Shown here: positions 18,375-27,611 of the stretch, in pieces | How the letters are laid out: every line of letters starts with the position of its first letter | Numbering within the stretch: position 1 is the stretch's first letter | Source of the DNA: Paracoccus marinus | GTDB taxonomy: Bacteria; Pseudomonadota; Alphaproteobacteria; Rhodobacterales; Rhodobacteraceae | Reading direction: 5' to 3' | Length of the DNA: 64,000 bases | Assembly: GCF_007018965.1 (NCBI RefSeq) | Contig: NZ_VJYZ01000020.1 | Span: forward strand, 20,773-84,772 | Position numbers and translations under genes: made by a program | The notes under the pieces: generated by a model | What the model saw: only the letters and a program-made list of their open reading frames with translations | Database searches by the model: none | What the model was told of the DNA's origin: nothing

Positions 18375-19114
18375 GCGGCGCCGAAGCGGCGGTCGCGCAT
18401 GCCGAAGCGGTCGAGGATCGCGCCAAGGTGGTCGGGGGTGAAGTCCGGCCACAGCGTCGGCGTGAATTCGTACTCGGCATAGGCGGACTGGAACGGCAGG
18501 AAGTTCGAGATCCGCGTCTCGCCCGAGGTGCGGATCACCAGGTCCGGGTCGGGGTGGCCTGCGGTGTCGAGGCAGGCGGCCAGATCGGCCTCGGTCGGGG
18601 CCGCGATCTCGCCCGCGGCGATCTTTGCGGCAAGGCGGCCGGTTGCGCGCGCAAGCTCGGCCCGGCCGCCATAGTTGATGGCGACGGTCAGGTTCAGGCG
18701 CGAGTTGCCGGCGGTCTGGACCTCGATCGTGTCCATGAGATTGCGCAGCTTCTTGTCCAGCGGTCCGCGGTCTCCGATGAAGCGCATCCGCACCCCCTCG
18801 GCCGCCATCACGTCCGCCTCGCGCTTGATGTAGCGCGCGAAGATGCCCATCAGGCCCAGCACCTCGGCCGTCGAACGCTTCCAGTTCTCGGTCGAGAATG
18901 CGTAGATCGTCAGCCAGTTGACGCCCATGTCGGGGCAGGCGTGGACGACCTGCTTGACCCGCTCGGCGCCCTTGCGGTGCCCGACGAGGCGGGGCCAGCC
19001 GCGCTCGGTCGCCCAGCGGCCGTTTCCGTCCATGATGATGGCGACGTGGCGCGGGCGCGGAACCCCGGCCGTGCCCGCGGGATCTGCGGTCAGTTCGGAT
19101 GCGGGAACGGCCAT
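18371..19114 (-). CDS. uppS: Undecaprenyl diphosphate synthase
   Basis: 247-residue cis-prenyltransferase that makes the C55 lipid carrier for peptidoglycan and O-antigen. HVAIIMDGNGRWA at residues 23-35 holds the catalytic Asp29 and the diphosphate-binding Gly/Arg. LTIYAFSTENWKRS, NYGGRAEL and the C-terminal PDLVIRTSGETRISNFLPFQ are all intact. The ATG at 19114 is four bases after the frr stop, and its own stop overlaps cdsA. Confidence 0.97.
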   Translation of the reverse strand: MAVPASELTADPAGTAGVPRPRHVAIIMDGNGRWATERGWPRLVGHRKGAERVKQVVHACPDMGVNWLTIYAFSTENWKRSTAEVLGLMGIFARYIKREADVMAAEGVRMRFIGDRGPLDKKLRNLMDTIEVQTAGNSRLNLTVAINYGGRAELARATGRLAAKIAAGEIAAPTEADLAACLDTAGHPDPDLVIRTSGETRISNFLPFQSAYAEYEFTPTLWPDFTPDHLGAILDRFGMRDRRFGAA

Positions 19115-19118
19115 CGTC

Positions 19119-19682
19119 CTAGACCTGCATGATTTCGGCTTGCTTGGATTCAAGCGCCTTGTCTACCTCGGCGATCATCTTGTCGGTCAGGTCCTGCACG
19201 GCGGTTTCCCAGAACTTCTGGTCGTCCTCGGCCATGCCCGAAGACTTCGCCTTCTTGATCTGGTCCATGCCGTCGCGGCGGACGTTGCGGATGGCGACGC
19301 GCGCGCTTTCCGAATACTGGGCGGCGACCTTGGTCAGCTCGCGCCGGCGTTCCTCGTTCAGTTCCGGGATCGGCAGCATGATGATGGTGCCGTTCAGCTG
19401 CGGGTTGATGCCGAGGCCGCTTTCGCGGATCGCCTTTTCGACCTTGCCGACCAGCGCCTTGTCCCAGACGTTGATCGTGACCATCCGCGGCTCGGGGACG
19501 TTGACGGTGCCGACCTGGTTGATCGGCGTGGGCGAGCCGTAGGCGTCCACCATCACCGGATCGATCATCGAGGCCGAGGCGCGGCCGGTGCGCAGCGACT
19601 GGAACTCGTGCCGCAGGCTGTCCATCGCGCCCTTCATGCGACGTTCAAGATCGTCGGTGTCGATTTCGATGTCGTCCGCCAT
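19119..19682 (-). CDS. frr: Ribosome recycling factor
   Basis: 187 residues, the usual RRF length. It splits the post-termination ribosome together with EF-G. Diagnostic blocks are [20 protein letters not shown], the hinge [24 protein letters not shown], and [10 protein letters not shown] in the long helix. The ATG at 19682 was chosen over a GTG one codon upstream. It is 72 bp downstream of pyrH, in the widespread pyrH-frr-uppS order. Confidence 0.97.
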   Translation of the reverse strand: MADDIEIDTDDLERRMKGAMDSLRHEFQSLRTGRASASMIDPVMVDAYGSPTPINQVGTVNVPEPRMVTINVWDKALVGKVEKAIRESGLGINPQLNGTIIMLPIPELNEERRRELTKVAAQYSESARVAIRNVRRDGMDQIKKAKSSGMAEDDQKFWETAVQDLTDKMIAEVDKALESKQAEIMQV

Positions 19683-19754
19683 CACTGCTGCCTTCTGCCC
19701 GTCTTTCGCGTGTTCCAGCGCTAATAGCCAAAGCCCCGCGCCAGTGCAAAGGAT

Positions 19755-20546
19755 TCAGCCATGCACCCGCGTATAAGTGCCCGTGCCGTCCAGGATCGAC
19801 CGGAACCCGCCCGGCTCGTCCAGCGAGAAGACGATGATCGGCAGGTCGTTGTCGCGGGCAAGCGCAATGGCCGATGCGTCCATAACGCCCAGGTGCTTTT
19901 GCAGCACCTCGTCGTAGGTCACGGTGTCGTAGCGGGTGGCGTCGGCGTGCTTGACCGGGTCGCGGTCATAGACGCCGTCCACCTTGGTCCCCTTGAAGAT
20001 CGCCTCGCAGTTCATTTCGGATGCGCGCAGCGTCGCGGCAGTGTCGGTCGTGAAATACGGGTTGCCGGTGCCGGCCGCGAAGATGCAGATGCGCTTCTTT
20101 TCCAGGTGCCGCACGGCGCGGCGGCGGATATAGGGCTCGGCCACCTCGTCCATGCGGATCGCGCTGATGACCCGCGTGTGGATGTTCTTGGCCTCGAGCG
20201 CGGCCTGCATGGCAAGCGCGTTCATGACGGTCGCGAGCATCCCCATGTAGTCGGCGGTCGTACGTTCCATCCCCTGCGCGGACCCCTGCAGGCCGCGGAA
20301 GATGTTGCCGCCGCCGATCACCATGCAGATCTCGACCCCGGTGCGGTGGACCGCTTCGACCTCGTCGGCGATGCGCGCGACGGTCGGCGGGTGCAGGCCG
20401 AAGCCCTGATCGCCCATCAGCGCCTCGCCCGAGATCTTCAGCAGCACGCGATTGTAGCCGCTGCGCGCAGGGCCGGGCTGGCCCGACTGGCCGGACCGGG
20501 TGGAGGCAAGGCCGTCATCGGGGGTTGTCGCTGTCGCTTCGGTCAT
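19755..20546 (-). CDS. pyrH: UMP kinase
   Basis: 263-residue UMP kinase of the amino acid kinase fold. After a 30-residue Thr/Ser/Gly-rich leader come [56 protein letters not shown] and [14 protein letters not shown], all normal. The start ATG at 20546 follows GGGGACC. It is the first gene of the minus-strand operon; the 80 bp upstream are shared with the divergent miaA. rpsB and tsf, which precede pyrH in many bacteria, are not here. Confidence 0.96.
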   Translation of the reverse strand: MTEATATTPDDGLASTRSGQSGQPGPARSGYNRVLLKISGEALMGDQGFGLHPPTVARIADEVEAVHRTGVEICMVIGGGNIFRGLQGSAQGMERTTADYMGMLATVMNALAMQAALEAKNIHTRVISAIRMDEVAEPYIRRRAVRHLEKKRICIFAAGTGNPYFTTDTAATLRASEMNCEAIFKGTKVDGVYDRDPVKHADATRYDTVTYDEVLQKHLGVMDASAIALARDNDLPIIVFSLDEPGGFRSILDGTGTYTRVHG

Positions 20547-20626
20547 CTGGTCCCCGCATTCGTGCCGGCTGTTTCGCTGCCGGGGAAAATGTCCCAAATG
20601 GGCTGCATGTTCAACCGGAAGCTCCG

Positions 20627-21553
20627 ATGTCCGCAGTCCAGGTCCCCGCCAGCCCGCACCCGATCCGGCTTTCCGGCGACCTGCCGCCGATCGACCCCGC
20701 GCGGCATGTGGTGATCGCGGGGCCGACCGCATCGGGAAAGTCGGCGCTGGCGCTGGCCATCGCGCAGGCGCAGGGCGGCGTCGTGGTCAACGCCGACGCG
20801 CTGCAGGTCTGGTCGTGCTGGCGCGTCCTGACCGCGCGCCCGGACGCGGACGATGAGGCGGCGGCGCCGCACGCGCTTTACGGCCACGTCGCGCCGGGGC
20901 GCAGCTATTCGGTCGGCGACTGGCTGGCCGAGGTGGCGGCGCTTCTGAGCGGGGGCGAGCGGCTGATCGTGGCGGGCGGGACCGGGCTTTACCTGTCCAG
21001 CCTGACGCGCGGGCTTGCGGTCATCCCGCCGGTCGGCCCCGACGTCCGCGCCCGCGCCGACGCATGGATGGCGCAAGGCGGGCTGGAAGCGATGGCCCGC
21101 GCGCTCGACCCCCGCACCCGCGACGGGCTTGACCTGCAGAACCCCGCCCGCGTCCAGCGCGCGTGGGAGGTGCTGGAGGCGACGGGACGCGGCCTTGCCG
21201 AATGGCAGGCCGACACCCCCGCCCCGCTGATCGCACCCGGCGACGCGACCCGGCTGGTGCTGAACGCCGACCGCGACGCGCTGGCGGACCGGATCGCGCG
21301 GCGGTTCGACGCCATGCTCGCGCAAGGCGCGCTGGACGAGGTCGCGGCGATGCTGCCGCACTGGCGGGAAGGCGCGCAGTGGACCCACGCGATCGGCGCG
21401 CCGGAACTTGCGGCGCATCTGTCCGGCGGGTCGAGCCTAGACGCGGCGCGCGAGCAGGCGGTGATCGCCACGCGCCAATACGCGAAGTCGCAGCGGATCT
21501 GGTTCAGGAACCGGATGCGGGACTGGGATCACGTCGCCGTCCGGTTGAAATGA
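20627..21553 (+). CDS. miaA: tRNA dimethylallyltransferase
   Basis: 308 residues. MiaA adds the isopentenyl group to A37 of tRNAs reading UNN codons. The P-loop GPTASGKSA is at residues 32-40, followed by [13 protein letters not shown] (MiaA-specific Asp), [16 protein letters not shown] and [19 protein letters not shown]. The C-terminal [16 protein letters not shown] is the tRNA-binding end. The ATG at 20627 is preceded by GGAA. It is divergent from pyrH; a 79 bp gap precedes the AraC gene. Confidence 0.96.
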   Translation: MSAVQVPASPHPIRLSGDLPPIDPARHVVIAGPTASGKSALALAIAQAQGGVVVNADALQVWSCWRVLTARPDADDEAAAPHALYGHVAPGRSYSVGDWLAEVAALLSGGERLIVAGGTGLYLSSLTRGLAVIPPVGPDVRARADAWMAQGGLEAMARALDPRTRDGLDLQNPARVQRAWEVLEATGRGLAEWQADTPAPLIAPGDATRLVLNADRDALADRIARRFDAMLAQGALDEVAAMLPHWREGAQWTHAIGAPELAAHLSGGSSLDAAREQAVIATRQYAKSQRIWFRNRMRDWDHVAVRLK

Positions 21554-21632
21554 CTGGCGGAATTACTGGAACGTTCACGCGTCGTTAACGTTTGTTGATC
21601 ACAGTCGCTTTCGCGCTGAACGACAGGACCCG

Positions 21633-22625
21633 ATGCTGAACCCCGACCCGCATCTTCTCGACGAGAACCGGCTGCCGTGCCCGGTGCCCGGTAGGGTGGA
21701 CGACGGTTCGGCGTCGGCCCAATCCGTGTTTCCGGCCCCTAGCCTTCCCGCGATCCCCGACCGTGCCGCGCAACCGCCCGCGGTCGCCTATTCCGGCTTG
21801 ACGGCCCATGTCCTCGACGGGTTGCGGGTGGTTCCGCTCGCAAGCTTCTGGTGGGGCGGCACCGGTGTCACACGGCGGCCGCGGGTCCGCAGCGACCACG
21901 TCCTGATGCTGGTCGATCAGGGCGGCGTGCGGATCGACCTGCCGCGTTCGGGCCAGTCCTGCGGTGCGGGGCAGCTGGTGTTCGTGCCGGCGGGCAGCGC
22001 GTTCGCGGTGCAGCCTGCGGCCGACGCGCAGGGCGCCGTCCTGCGGATCCCGTCGGCCCTGACGCGCGACCTGACCCCCGCGCTGCCCACGCAGCTGCTG
22101 GCCGGCCACTTCTCGGCCGATCTGCGGGCCGAACTCGGCGCGCATCTGTCCGCGATCCAGCGCGACGGCGGGCTGCCGGTCGCGAGCGCCCGGCAGGCGG
22201 CCGACGCGCGGCTGCGCCTGCTGTCGATCCTGCTGCAGCGGGGCGATCTTTTCAGCCAGCCGCAGGATACGCGCACCAGCGTCACGCCGCTGCAGAACGG
22301 GTCCAAGCGGATCATGCGCGACTTCATCGACCTTGCCGGGCGCGAGCTTGGCCGTGGCCGGACGCTGTCGGACCTGGCCCAGGCGATCGGCGTGAACCGC
22401 GTCGATCTTGACGCGGCCTGCCAGGCGCAGCGCGGGCAAACCGCGCTCGAGATGCTGTACGACCTGCGGTTCGAGGGGGCGATGGCGCTGCTGCGGGGCA
22501 CCCATGACAGTCTGGGCAGCATCGCCACGCGCATGGGATATACCGGCGTCGCGCATCTCAACCGCGCCTTCGTGGCCGCGACCGGCCGCCCGGCCGAAAG
22601 CTTCCGCGCGCCGGGCCGGGCCTGA
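21633..22625 (+). CDS. AraC-family transcriptional regulator
   Basis: 330 residues. The N-terminal part resembles a cupin-like effector domain (HVLMLVDQGGVRIDLP, GQLVFVPAGSAFAV). The C-terminal 100 residues carry two helix-turn-helix motifs (RTLSDLAQAIGVNRVDLDAACQ and SLGSIATRMGYTGVAHLNRAFV). Instead of the usual P-ESFR ending it has RPAESFRAPG. No obvious target gene adjoins it; rlmE converges from the right with nine bases between. The inducer is unknown. Confidence 0.85.
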   Translation: MLNPDPHLLDENRLPCPVPGRVDDGSASAQSVFPAPSLPAIPDRAAQPPAVAYSGLTAHVLDGLRVVPLASFWWGGTGVTRRPRVRSDHVLMLVDQGGVRIDLPRSGQSCGAGQLVFVPAGSAFAVQPAADAQGAVLRIPSALTRDLTPALPTQLLAGHFSADLRAELGAHLSAIQRDGGLPVASARQAADARLRLLSILLQRGDLFSQPQDTRTSVTPLQNGSKRIMRDFIDLAGRELGRGRTLSDLAQAIGVNRVDLDAACQAQRGQTALEMLYDLRFEGAMALLRGTHDSLGSIATRMGYTGVAHLNRAFVAATGRPAESFRAPGRA

Positions 22626-22633
22626 GGGCCGCG

Positions 22634-23389
22634 TCAGTCCTCGTCGCTGCCCGATGGCTCGGGTTTGCCCCGGAAGCCCTGCGCCACCACGAACTTCTCG
22701 GACGAATCCGCCCGGCTCGCCGGGGGTTTCACGTTCGCCACCTTGTCGAAGTTCTGCTTGAGCAGCGTCTGCAGGCTCAGCTCTGCCCCGCCCGCCAGCA
22801 CCTTGGCCACGAACGTCCCGCCGGGGGTCAGCACGTCGAAGGCAAAGGCCGCCGCCGCCTCGACCAGCGCGACGATGCGGATGTGGTCAGTGCCCTTGTG
22901 GCCCGACGAGGCCGCCGCCATGTCCGACATCACCACGTCGGCGGGACCGCCCAGCCATGCCTTGACCTTGGCGTCGGCGTCGTCGGACAGGAAGTCCAGC
23001 TGGTGCAGTTCCGCCCCTGCGATCGGGTCGATCTCTTGCAGATCGACGCCCAGCACGGTGCCCTGCTTGCCGCCGCGTTCCCCCAGCGCGTTCACCCGCG
23101 CGACCGCCACCTGCGACCACCCGCCCGGCGCCGCGCCAAGGTCCACCACCCGCGCGCCGGGCACGAGGAAGCCGTATTTCTTGTCCAGTTCAAGGATCTT
23201 GTAGGCCGCGCGCCCTCGATACCCCTCGCGCTTGGCACGGGCCACGTAGGGATCGTTCAGCTGCCGTTCCAGCCACAGGGTCGAGGACAGCTTGCGCCCC
23301 TTGGCCGACTTCACGCGGACCCGCAGGTCGCGCTGCCCGCGGCCCGAACTTTTCCGCGCCCGGTCGCCGGGCTTCTTTCCTTCGGTCAT
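22634..23389 (-). CDS. rlmE: 23S rRNA (uridine-2552)-2'-O-methyltransferase
   Basis: 251-residue RlmE/FtsJ methyltransferase, a heat-linked late ribosome-assembly factor. After a basic N-terminal tail of about 40 residues ([18 protein letters not shown]) come [25 protein letters not shown], the SAM motif [34 protein letters not shown] and [11 protein letters not shown], giving the K-D-K-E catalytic set. It starts one base after the ppx stop, so the two form an operon. The acidic C-terminal tail ends PSGSDED. Confidence 0.96.
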   Translation of the reverse strand: MTEGKKPGDRARKSSGRGQRDLRVRVKSAKGRKLSSTLWLERQLNDPYVARAKREGYRGRAAYKILELDKKYGFLVPGARVVDLGAAPGGWSQVAVARVNALGERGGKQGTVLGVDLQEIDPIAGAELHQLDFLSDDADAKVKAWLGGPADVVMSDMAAASSGHKGTDHIRIVALVEAAAAFAFDVLTPGGTFVAKVLAGGAELSLQTLLKQNFDKVANVKPPASRADSSEKFVVAQGFRGKPEPSGSDED

Positions 23390-23390
23390 C

Positions 23391-24515
23391 TCATGCCACC
23401 CCGTTCACCCCTTCGGGCGTCAGCACGCCATCGCGCACCATCTGGGCGTAAAGCAACCCCTCGCGTAGCCCGCGGTCCGCAACCGACAGGCGGTTGGTGG
23501 GCCAGACCCGCATCAGCGTCTGCAGGATGGCGGCCCCGGACATGATGAGCGCGTGCCGCTCGCGGCCGATCCGCGGGTCCGCCCGCCGCCCCTCGGGGCC
23601 GAGCGCGAGGTAGTCGCGGATCACCTTGTCGATCTGGGGCGAGGTCATCGTCAGCCCGTCCACCTTGGTCCGGTCATAGCGCTTGAGGCCCAGAAAACTG
23701 GCCGCGACCGTCGTGACCGTGCCCGAGGTGCCAATGATCTGGAAGTTTTCGCCCGCGCGCCCCTCGGTCGCGTAGGGGACGAAGTCGGCCAGCATCTCCT
23801 CGAAATGCCAGCTCATCAGGGCGAAGCGGCCCTGGTCGTCCTCGACATCGGCGAATTGGTCGCGCAGCGTGGCGACGCCCAGCGGCACGCTGATCCAGTC
23901 CACCACGCGCGCGGCGCCCGGCTGCGGGTTCCCGAACCCGTCCCCCAGCGCCATGATGGCGCGCGGGCGTTCGGCCGGCTCGACCCCGCTCACGTCGATC
24001 CAGACCAGCTCGGTCGAGCCGCCGCCGATGTCCACGATCAAAAGCTGTTCCGTCCGCAGGCTGACCAGCGGCGCGCACGAGATGACGGCTAGCCGCGCCT
24101 CTTCCTCGGGCTGGATGATCTCGATCGGAAGGCCGGTCTCGCGCCGGATCGTCCGCATGAAGTCGCGGCTGTTGCGGGCGCGCCTGCACGCCTCGGTCGC
24201 GACAAGCCGCATCCGCGCGACGCCGTGCTTTTCCAGCTTGCGCCGGCAGACCTGCAATGCGTGGACGGTGCGCGCCATCGACTGGCGCGACAGGCGGCCC
24301 GACGCTTCCAGCCCCTGCCCCAGCTGGACAGGTTTGGAAAAGCTGTCGATCACCTGGAACTGATTGCCCGTCGGACGGGCGATCAGCATCCGGCAACTGT
24401 TCGTGCCCAGATCGAGAGCCGCGTAGAGCGTGCTTTCGTCGGGTTGGCGGGCGGCGGAAGGCTCGACCGATGGATCCGGGAACGCGTCCGCACCCGCGGG
24501 ACGCTTGGGCGTCAT
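23391..24515 (-). CDS. Exopolyphosphatase / guanosine pentaphosphate phosphatase family protein
   Basis: 374 residues of the Ppx/GppA actin-fold family. It hydrolyses polyphosphate or pppGpp. The phosphate-binding loops are [14 protein letters not shown] (about residues 33-46) and [16 protein letters not shown], and the catalytic Glu lies in the [10 protein letters not shown] segment. The C-terminal HD-like domain of long Ppx proteins is absent, the common alphaproteobacterial short form. Which of the two substrates it prefers cannot be told. It is immediately followed by rlmE, a usual pairing in this group. Confidence 0.92.
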   Translation of the reverse strand: MTPKRPAGADAFPDPSVEPSAARQPDESTLYAALDLGTNSCRMLIARPTGNQFQVIDSFSKPVQLGQGLEASGRLSRQSMARTVHALQVCRRKLEKHGVARMRLVATEACRRARNSRDFMRTIRRETGLPIEIIQPEEEARLAVISCAPLVSLRTEQLLIVDIGGGSTELVWIDVSGVEPAERPRAIMALGDGFGNPQPGAARVVDWISVPLGVATLRDQFADVEDDQGRFALMSWHFEEMLADFVPYATEGRAGENFQIIGTSGTVTTVAASFLGLKRYDRTKVDGLTMTSPQIDKVIRDYLALGPEGRRADPRIGRERHALIMSGAAILQTLMRVWPTNRLSVADRGLREGLLYAQMVRDGVLTPEGVNGVA

Positions 24516-24617
24516 GGCAACGCCCTCCGATTTCAAGTTGACTCGAACGTAATCCCCGGCCCTTGGGCGTTCAAGTCCCGATCCCTTGTGGCGTCGAAAC
24601 CTCGCGTCAACGAAACA

Positions 24618-24640
24618 GGGGGGCAAACGCCCCCCCGACA
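24618..24640 (-). terminator. Putative terminator of the Hint-domain gene
   Basis: A 7-bp GC stem (GGGGGGC, 24618-24624, with GCCCCCC, 24629-24635) closes an AAAC loop about 25 bases after the Hint gene stop. On the minus strand the tail reads CTGTTTCG, a poor U-tract, so efficiency is uncertain. Confidence 0.5.
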
Positions 24641-24659
24641 TGCAAACGCCCGAACGAGG

Positions 24660-25841
24660 TTACTGCATCGCGACGCCCGCATGGCGCTGAGCGAGCCCCC
24701 GCGCGGCGCGCCCGGGCAGGAACGGCCGCGCGCCGCTTTCGGGCAGGCCATCCGCGATTTCCGGGAACAGCGTCATGATCTCGCGCAGCGAGGCGTCGGG
24801 CAGCGCCGCCAGCGCCTGTTCGCCCAAAAACAGCGACTCGGTCTGCGCGCCCTCGGACCAGATCACCTCGTGGCGATCGAAGAGAACGTGGTGATAGGAC
24901 ACCGAGGTGATGTCGGCCGCAATCTCGATCCCCTCGACCGCCAGCAGGTGCTTGGCGGCGACCAGAACCTCGTCCTGCCCCGACAGTTCGCGCGCGAGGT
25001 CCGACCTGACCATGACGCGGTGCTGCGGCGATACCATCAGGTCACGCTCGGGCAGACCCGCCCCCAGCGCGCCCGCGCCGATGCGGATCGGCAGCAGCGC
25101 CGAAGACGCGGCCAGATCGACCGCGTCGAGCGTCCGTGCCCCGACCCAGCGCACCGGCTGCATCCCGTGATCCACCGTCTGCACCAGGTCGCCCGGTCGG
25201 ATGTCCTCGACCGGGCGCAGGCCGTCCGCCGTCAGGATGCGCGTGCCGCCGGCAAAGCAGGGCACGAAGTGGATCTGCGGCCGGTGCGTGTCGAGGTTGT
25301 TGTTGAACGGATTCAGCTCGGCCAGGTTGGTGATCTTGAGCGACTTGATCGGACCGGCGGTGAGCGCATCGTTCTTGCCGTCGAGATTGGGGACCAGGAA
25401 GGTGCGGCCCAGATCGTCCTGCATGACGGTGACGAGCGCGTTCTTGCACTGGCTGCCATCGAGATAGGTGATCGTGGCGCGGTACTGCGTCACGCCGTCG
25501 AAGTTGAAGTTGTCGTCGGTCTTGCCGGTGCCGGTGACAGGCAGGGGGCGGTCGGTGGTGAACGTCTCGAACCCCTTGCGGTCGAAGATGCCGTTTTCCC
25601 CGAACAGCCGGCCGTCGTGGTTGGTGTCGTTCGCGGTGACGGTGACGATGCCGTTCGTCAGCGGATCGGCGACGCTGCCGAAGGTCTTGCCCAGCAGGGT
25701 AAAGCTCGTCTCGGTGCCGGGCAGCCCCTCGAAGCGGTCGATGTACTGGCTGGAGTCCACGTCGCCAAGATAGATGGCCTGGAACTGGTTGGCGCAGGCG
25801 GCGCCATCCGACGGAATCGTCGGCTTCGGCGAATTGGTCAT
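24660..25841 (-). CDS. Hint (Hedgehog/intein)-domain protein of the Rhodobacterales type
   Basis: 393 residues. Residues 1-190 form an Asn/Asp/Thr-rich, probably beta-stranded region of no family I recognise, without a signal peptide. From Cys195 (VPCFAGGTRILTADG) the Hint domain begins: RPVEDIRPGDLVQTVDHG is block A onward, VSPQHRVMV with His274 is the block B-like His, and VSYHHVLFDRHEVIW ends the fold near 330. Such proteins are abundant in Rhodobacterales and some may cleave themselves at the Cys; none of the usual splice partners (His-Asn-Cys at the end) is seen. A 60-residue helical tail follows. Good SD (GAGGA) nine bases before the ATG. Monocistronic, with an AT-rich upstream region. 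Confidence 0.85.
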   Translation of the reverse strand: MTNSPKPTIPSDGAACANQFQAIYLGDVDSSQYIDRFEGLPGTETSFTLLGKTFGSVADPLTNGIVTVTANDTNHDGRLFGENGIFDRKGFETFTTDRPLPVTGTGKTDDNFNFDGVTQYRATITYLDGSQCKNALVTVMQDDLGRTFLVPNLDGKNDALTAGPIKSLKITNLAELNPFNNNLDTHRPQIHFVPCFAGGTRILTADGLRPVEDIRPGDLVQTVDHGMQPVRWVGARTLDAVDLAASSALLPIRIGAGALGAGLPERDLMVSPQHRVMVRSDLARELSGQDEVLVAAKHLLAVEGIEIAADITSVSYHHVLFDRHEVIWSEGAQTESLFLGEQALAALPDASLREIMTLFPEIADGLPESGARPFLPGRAARGLAQRHAGVAMQ

Positions 25842-26131
25842 GATCGGTCCTCGTCAACAAACAGCCAAAAACAGCGGCACGCCGAAGATACCGCGCAACC
25901 GCTGCGTTTGCATCGGGATCGCTAAAATCCTAACTTAAAACATAGTGTTGCAGGATTACCCTCAACCCTTGCGGGCAGCAGGCCCGTGATTTCCGACGTC
26001 ACATCAATGTCCTCGCCACCCGGTTGAGTCCGCGGCGATCAATCGGGAATTGATCGGTCCGGGGCCGCTTGCGGCCCGTGGGCGCAAGCCATAGATCAAC
26101 CGCACCGCCCTACCCGGCGGCGGAGCTTCGC
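25842..26131. other. Intergenic region with AT-rich divergent promoter zone
   Basis: 290 bp between the Hint gene and the small membrane gene. 25920-25955 is conspicuously AT-rich for this genome (TAAAATCCTAACTTAAAAC) and is a likely promoter for the Hint gene. Farther right, CGATCAATCGGGAATTGATCG (26036-26056) forms an inverted repeat that could be an operator. I see no coding region. Confidence 0.5.
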
Positions 26132-26302
26132 ATGATCATCGCAGCCGCCCTCGTCCTCGGCGCCCTTCTGGGCGATTACCGCGCCCGCAAGGCGGGGGGC
26201 CGGCGCGCCGACCGCATCCAGTACGCCGCCGCCCATGCGCTCGCCTTCGCGCTGCTGGGCCTGTTCCTGTCCATCGCGCTGGACCGCGCGATGCGCGGCT
26301 GA
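26132..26302 (+). CDS. Small single- or two-helix membrane protein
   Basis: 56 residues: a hydrophobic start (IIAAALVLGALLG), a basic centre (YRARKAGGRRADR) and a second hydrophobic segment (AAAHALAFALLGLFLSIAL), so probably a hairpin in the inner membrane with the basic loop inside. The stop overlaps the ATG of the VWA gene (TGATG), showing translational coupling. No family recognised. The basic-plus-membrane layout and its coupling suggest an accessory subunit of the VWA protein, but that is inference. Confidence 0.65.
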   Translation: MIIAAALVLGALLGDYRARKAGGRRADRIQYAAAHALAFALLGLFLSIALDRAMRG

Positions 26303-27483
26303 TGTTCCGCCCCTTCCTGGGATCGCTGCGCCGGCACGGCGTGCCCGTCAGCCTGCGGGAATGGCTGGATCTGATGGGGGCGATGCAGGCGGGCGTCGCC
26401 GGCTGGTCGGTCGAGGAGTTCCACACCGTCGCCCGCGCCATCCTCGTCAAGGACGAACGCCATATCGACCGCTTCGACCGCGCCTTCGCCGAAGCTTTCG
26501 CGGGGCTTGAGACAGTCCCGGTCGAAGCCTTGGTCGAACAGGCGGACCTGCCCCGGGAGTGGTTGGAAAAGCTGGCCGAGAAGCTGCTGACCGACGAGGA
26601 AAAGGCGCAGATCGAAGGCGCGGGCAGTTTCGAGGCGCTGATGAACAAGCTGCGCGAGCGTCTGGCCGAACAGCAGGGCCGCCACCAGGGCGGCAACAGG
26701 TGGATCGGCACCGCCGGCACCTCGCCCTTCGGCGCTTACGGCTACAATCCCGAAGGCGTCCGCATCGGCCAGGCGACCAGCCGCCACCGCCGCGCCGCGA
26801 AGGTCTGGGACAGGCGCGAGTTCCGCGACTTCGACGACCAGGTCGAACTGGGCACCCGCAACATCAAGGTCGCGCTGAAGCGCCTGCGCCAGTGGGCCCG
26901 CCACGGGGCCGCGGACGAGCTGGACCTGCCGGCCACGATCCGCGCCACCGCCGATCACGGCTATATCGACGTCCAGACCCGGCCGGAACGGCGCAACGCG
27001 GTCAAGGTGCTGCTGTTTCTCGACGTGGGCGGCAGCATGGACGACCACATCCGGGTGGTGGACGAGCTGTTCTCGGCCGCCCGGGCCGAGTTCCGGCAAA
27101 TGAAGCACTTCTACTTCCACAACTGCCTTTACGAGGGCGTGTGGCAGGACAACCGCCGCCGCTGGGACGCGCAGACCCCGACCTGGGACGTGCTGCACAC
27201 CTATGGGCGCGATCACAAATGCATCTTCGTGGGCGACGCCTCGATGTCGCCCTACGAGATCGCGGCGCCGGGCGGCGCCAGCGAACACTGGAACGCCGAG
27301 CCGGGCGAGCTGTGGTTGCGCCGCGCCTGCGCGACCTGGCCCGACCACGTCTGGCTCAACCCGGTCCCCGAACAGCACTGGGGCTACACGCCGTCGATCG
27401 GCATGGTCGGCAGCGTGTTCGAAAACCGGATGATGCCGCTCACCCTCGACGGCCTCACCCGCGCGATGAGGCTTCTTGGCTGA
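26302..27483 (+). CDS. CoxE-like VWA-domain protein
   Basis: 393 residues. The N-terminal 130 residues are helical (SLREWLDLMGAM, EEFHTVARAILVKDE). The C-terminal half is the von Willebrand A fold of the CoxE/YehP kind, with the metal site LLFLDVGGSMDDH (D241, G243, S245) where classical MIDAS is DxSxS, then HFYFHNCLYEGVW and KCIFVGDASMSPYEI. Such proteins normally act with a MoxR AAA+ ATPase to insert cofactors or remodel partners. No such ATPase gene adjoins it here; the upstream partner is the 56-residue membrane protein. Confidence 0.9.
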   Translation: MFRPFLGSLRRHGVPVSLREWLDLMGAMQAGVAGWSVEEFHTVARAILVKDERHIDRFDRAFAEAFAGLETVPVEALVEQADLPREWLEKLAEKLLTDEEKAQIEGAGSFEALMNKLRERLAEQQGRHQGGNRWIGTAGTSPFGAYGYNPEGVRIGQATSRHRRAAKVWDRREFRDFDDQVELGTRNIKVALKRLRQWARHGAADELDLPATIRATADHGYIDVQTRPERRNAVKVLLFLDVGGSMDDHIRVVDELFSAARAEFRQMKHFYFHNCLYEGVWQDNRRRWDAQTPTWDVLHTYGRDHKCIFVGDASMSPYEIAAPGGASEHWNAEPGELWLRRACATWPDHVWLNPVPEQHWGYTPSIGMVGSVFENRMMPLTLDGLTRAMRLLG

Positions 27484-27532
27484 GGGCATCTTCTGTCTCC
27501 ATCCATCCCGGGGTGAGGGGCCATCGGCCCCG

Positions 27533-27555
27533 AGGGGCAGCGCCCCTTCCTTTCC
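27533..27555 (+). terminator. Putative terminator after the VWA gene
   Basis: A 6-bp stem AGGGGC-AGC-GCCCCT (27533-27547) followed by TCCTTTCC, and just upstream a second GGGGCC-ATC-GGCCCC hairpin. The T-tract is interrupted, so this is a moderate call. Confidence 0.45.
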
Positions 27556-27611
27556 GCCCTCCGCCGCAACCCCGGATTGACGCGCCCCGCGCCCGACCCC
27601 AGATTGCCGCC

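Noticed and set aside
24225..25925. A 566-codon plus-strand frame opposite ppx and the Hint gene
   Set aside because: It spans two genes and their intergenic region without a recognisable domain or ribosome site.
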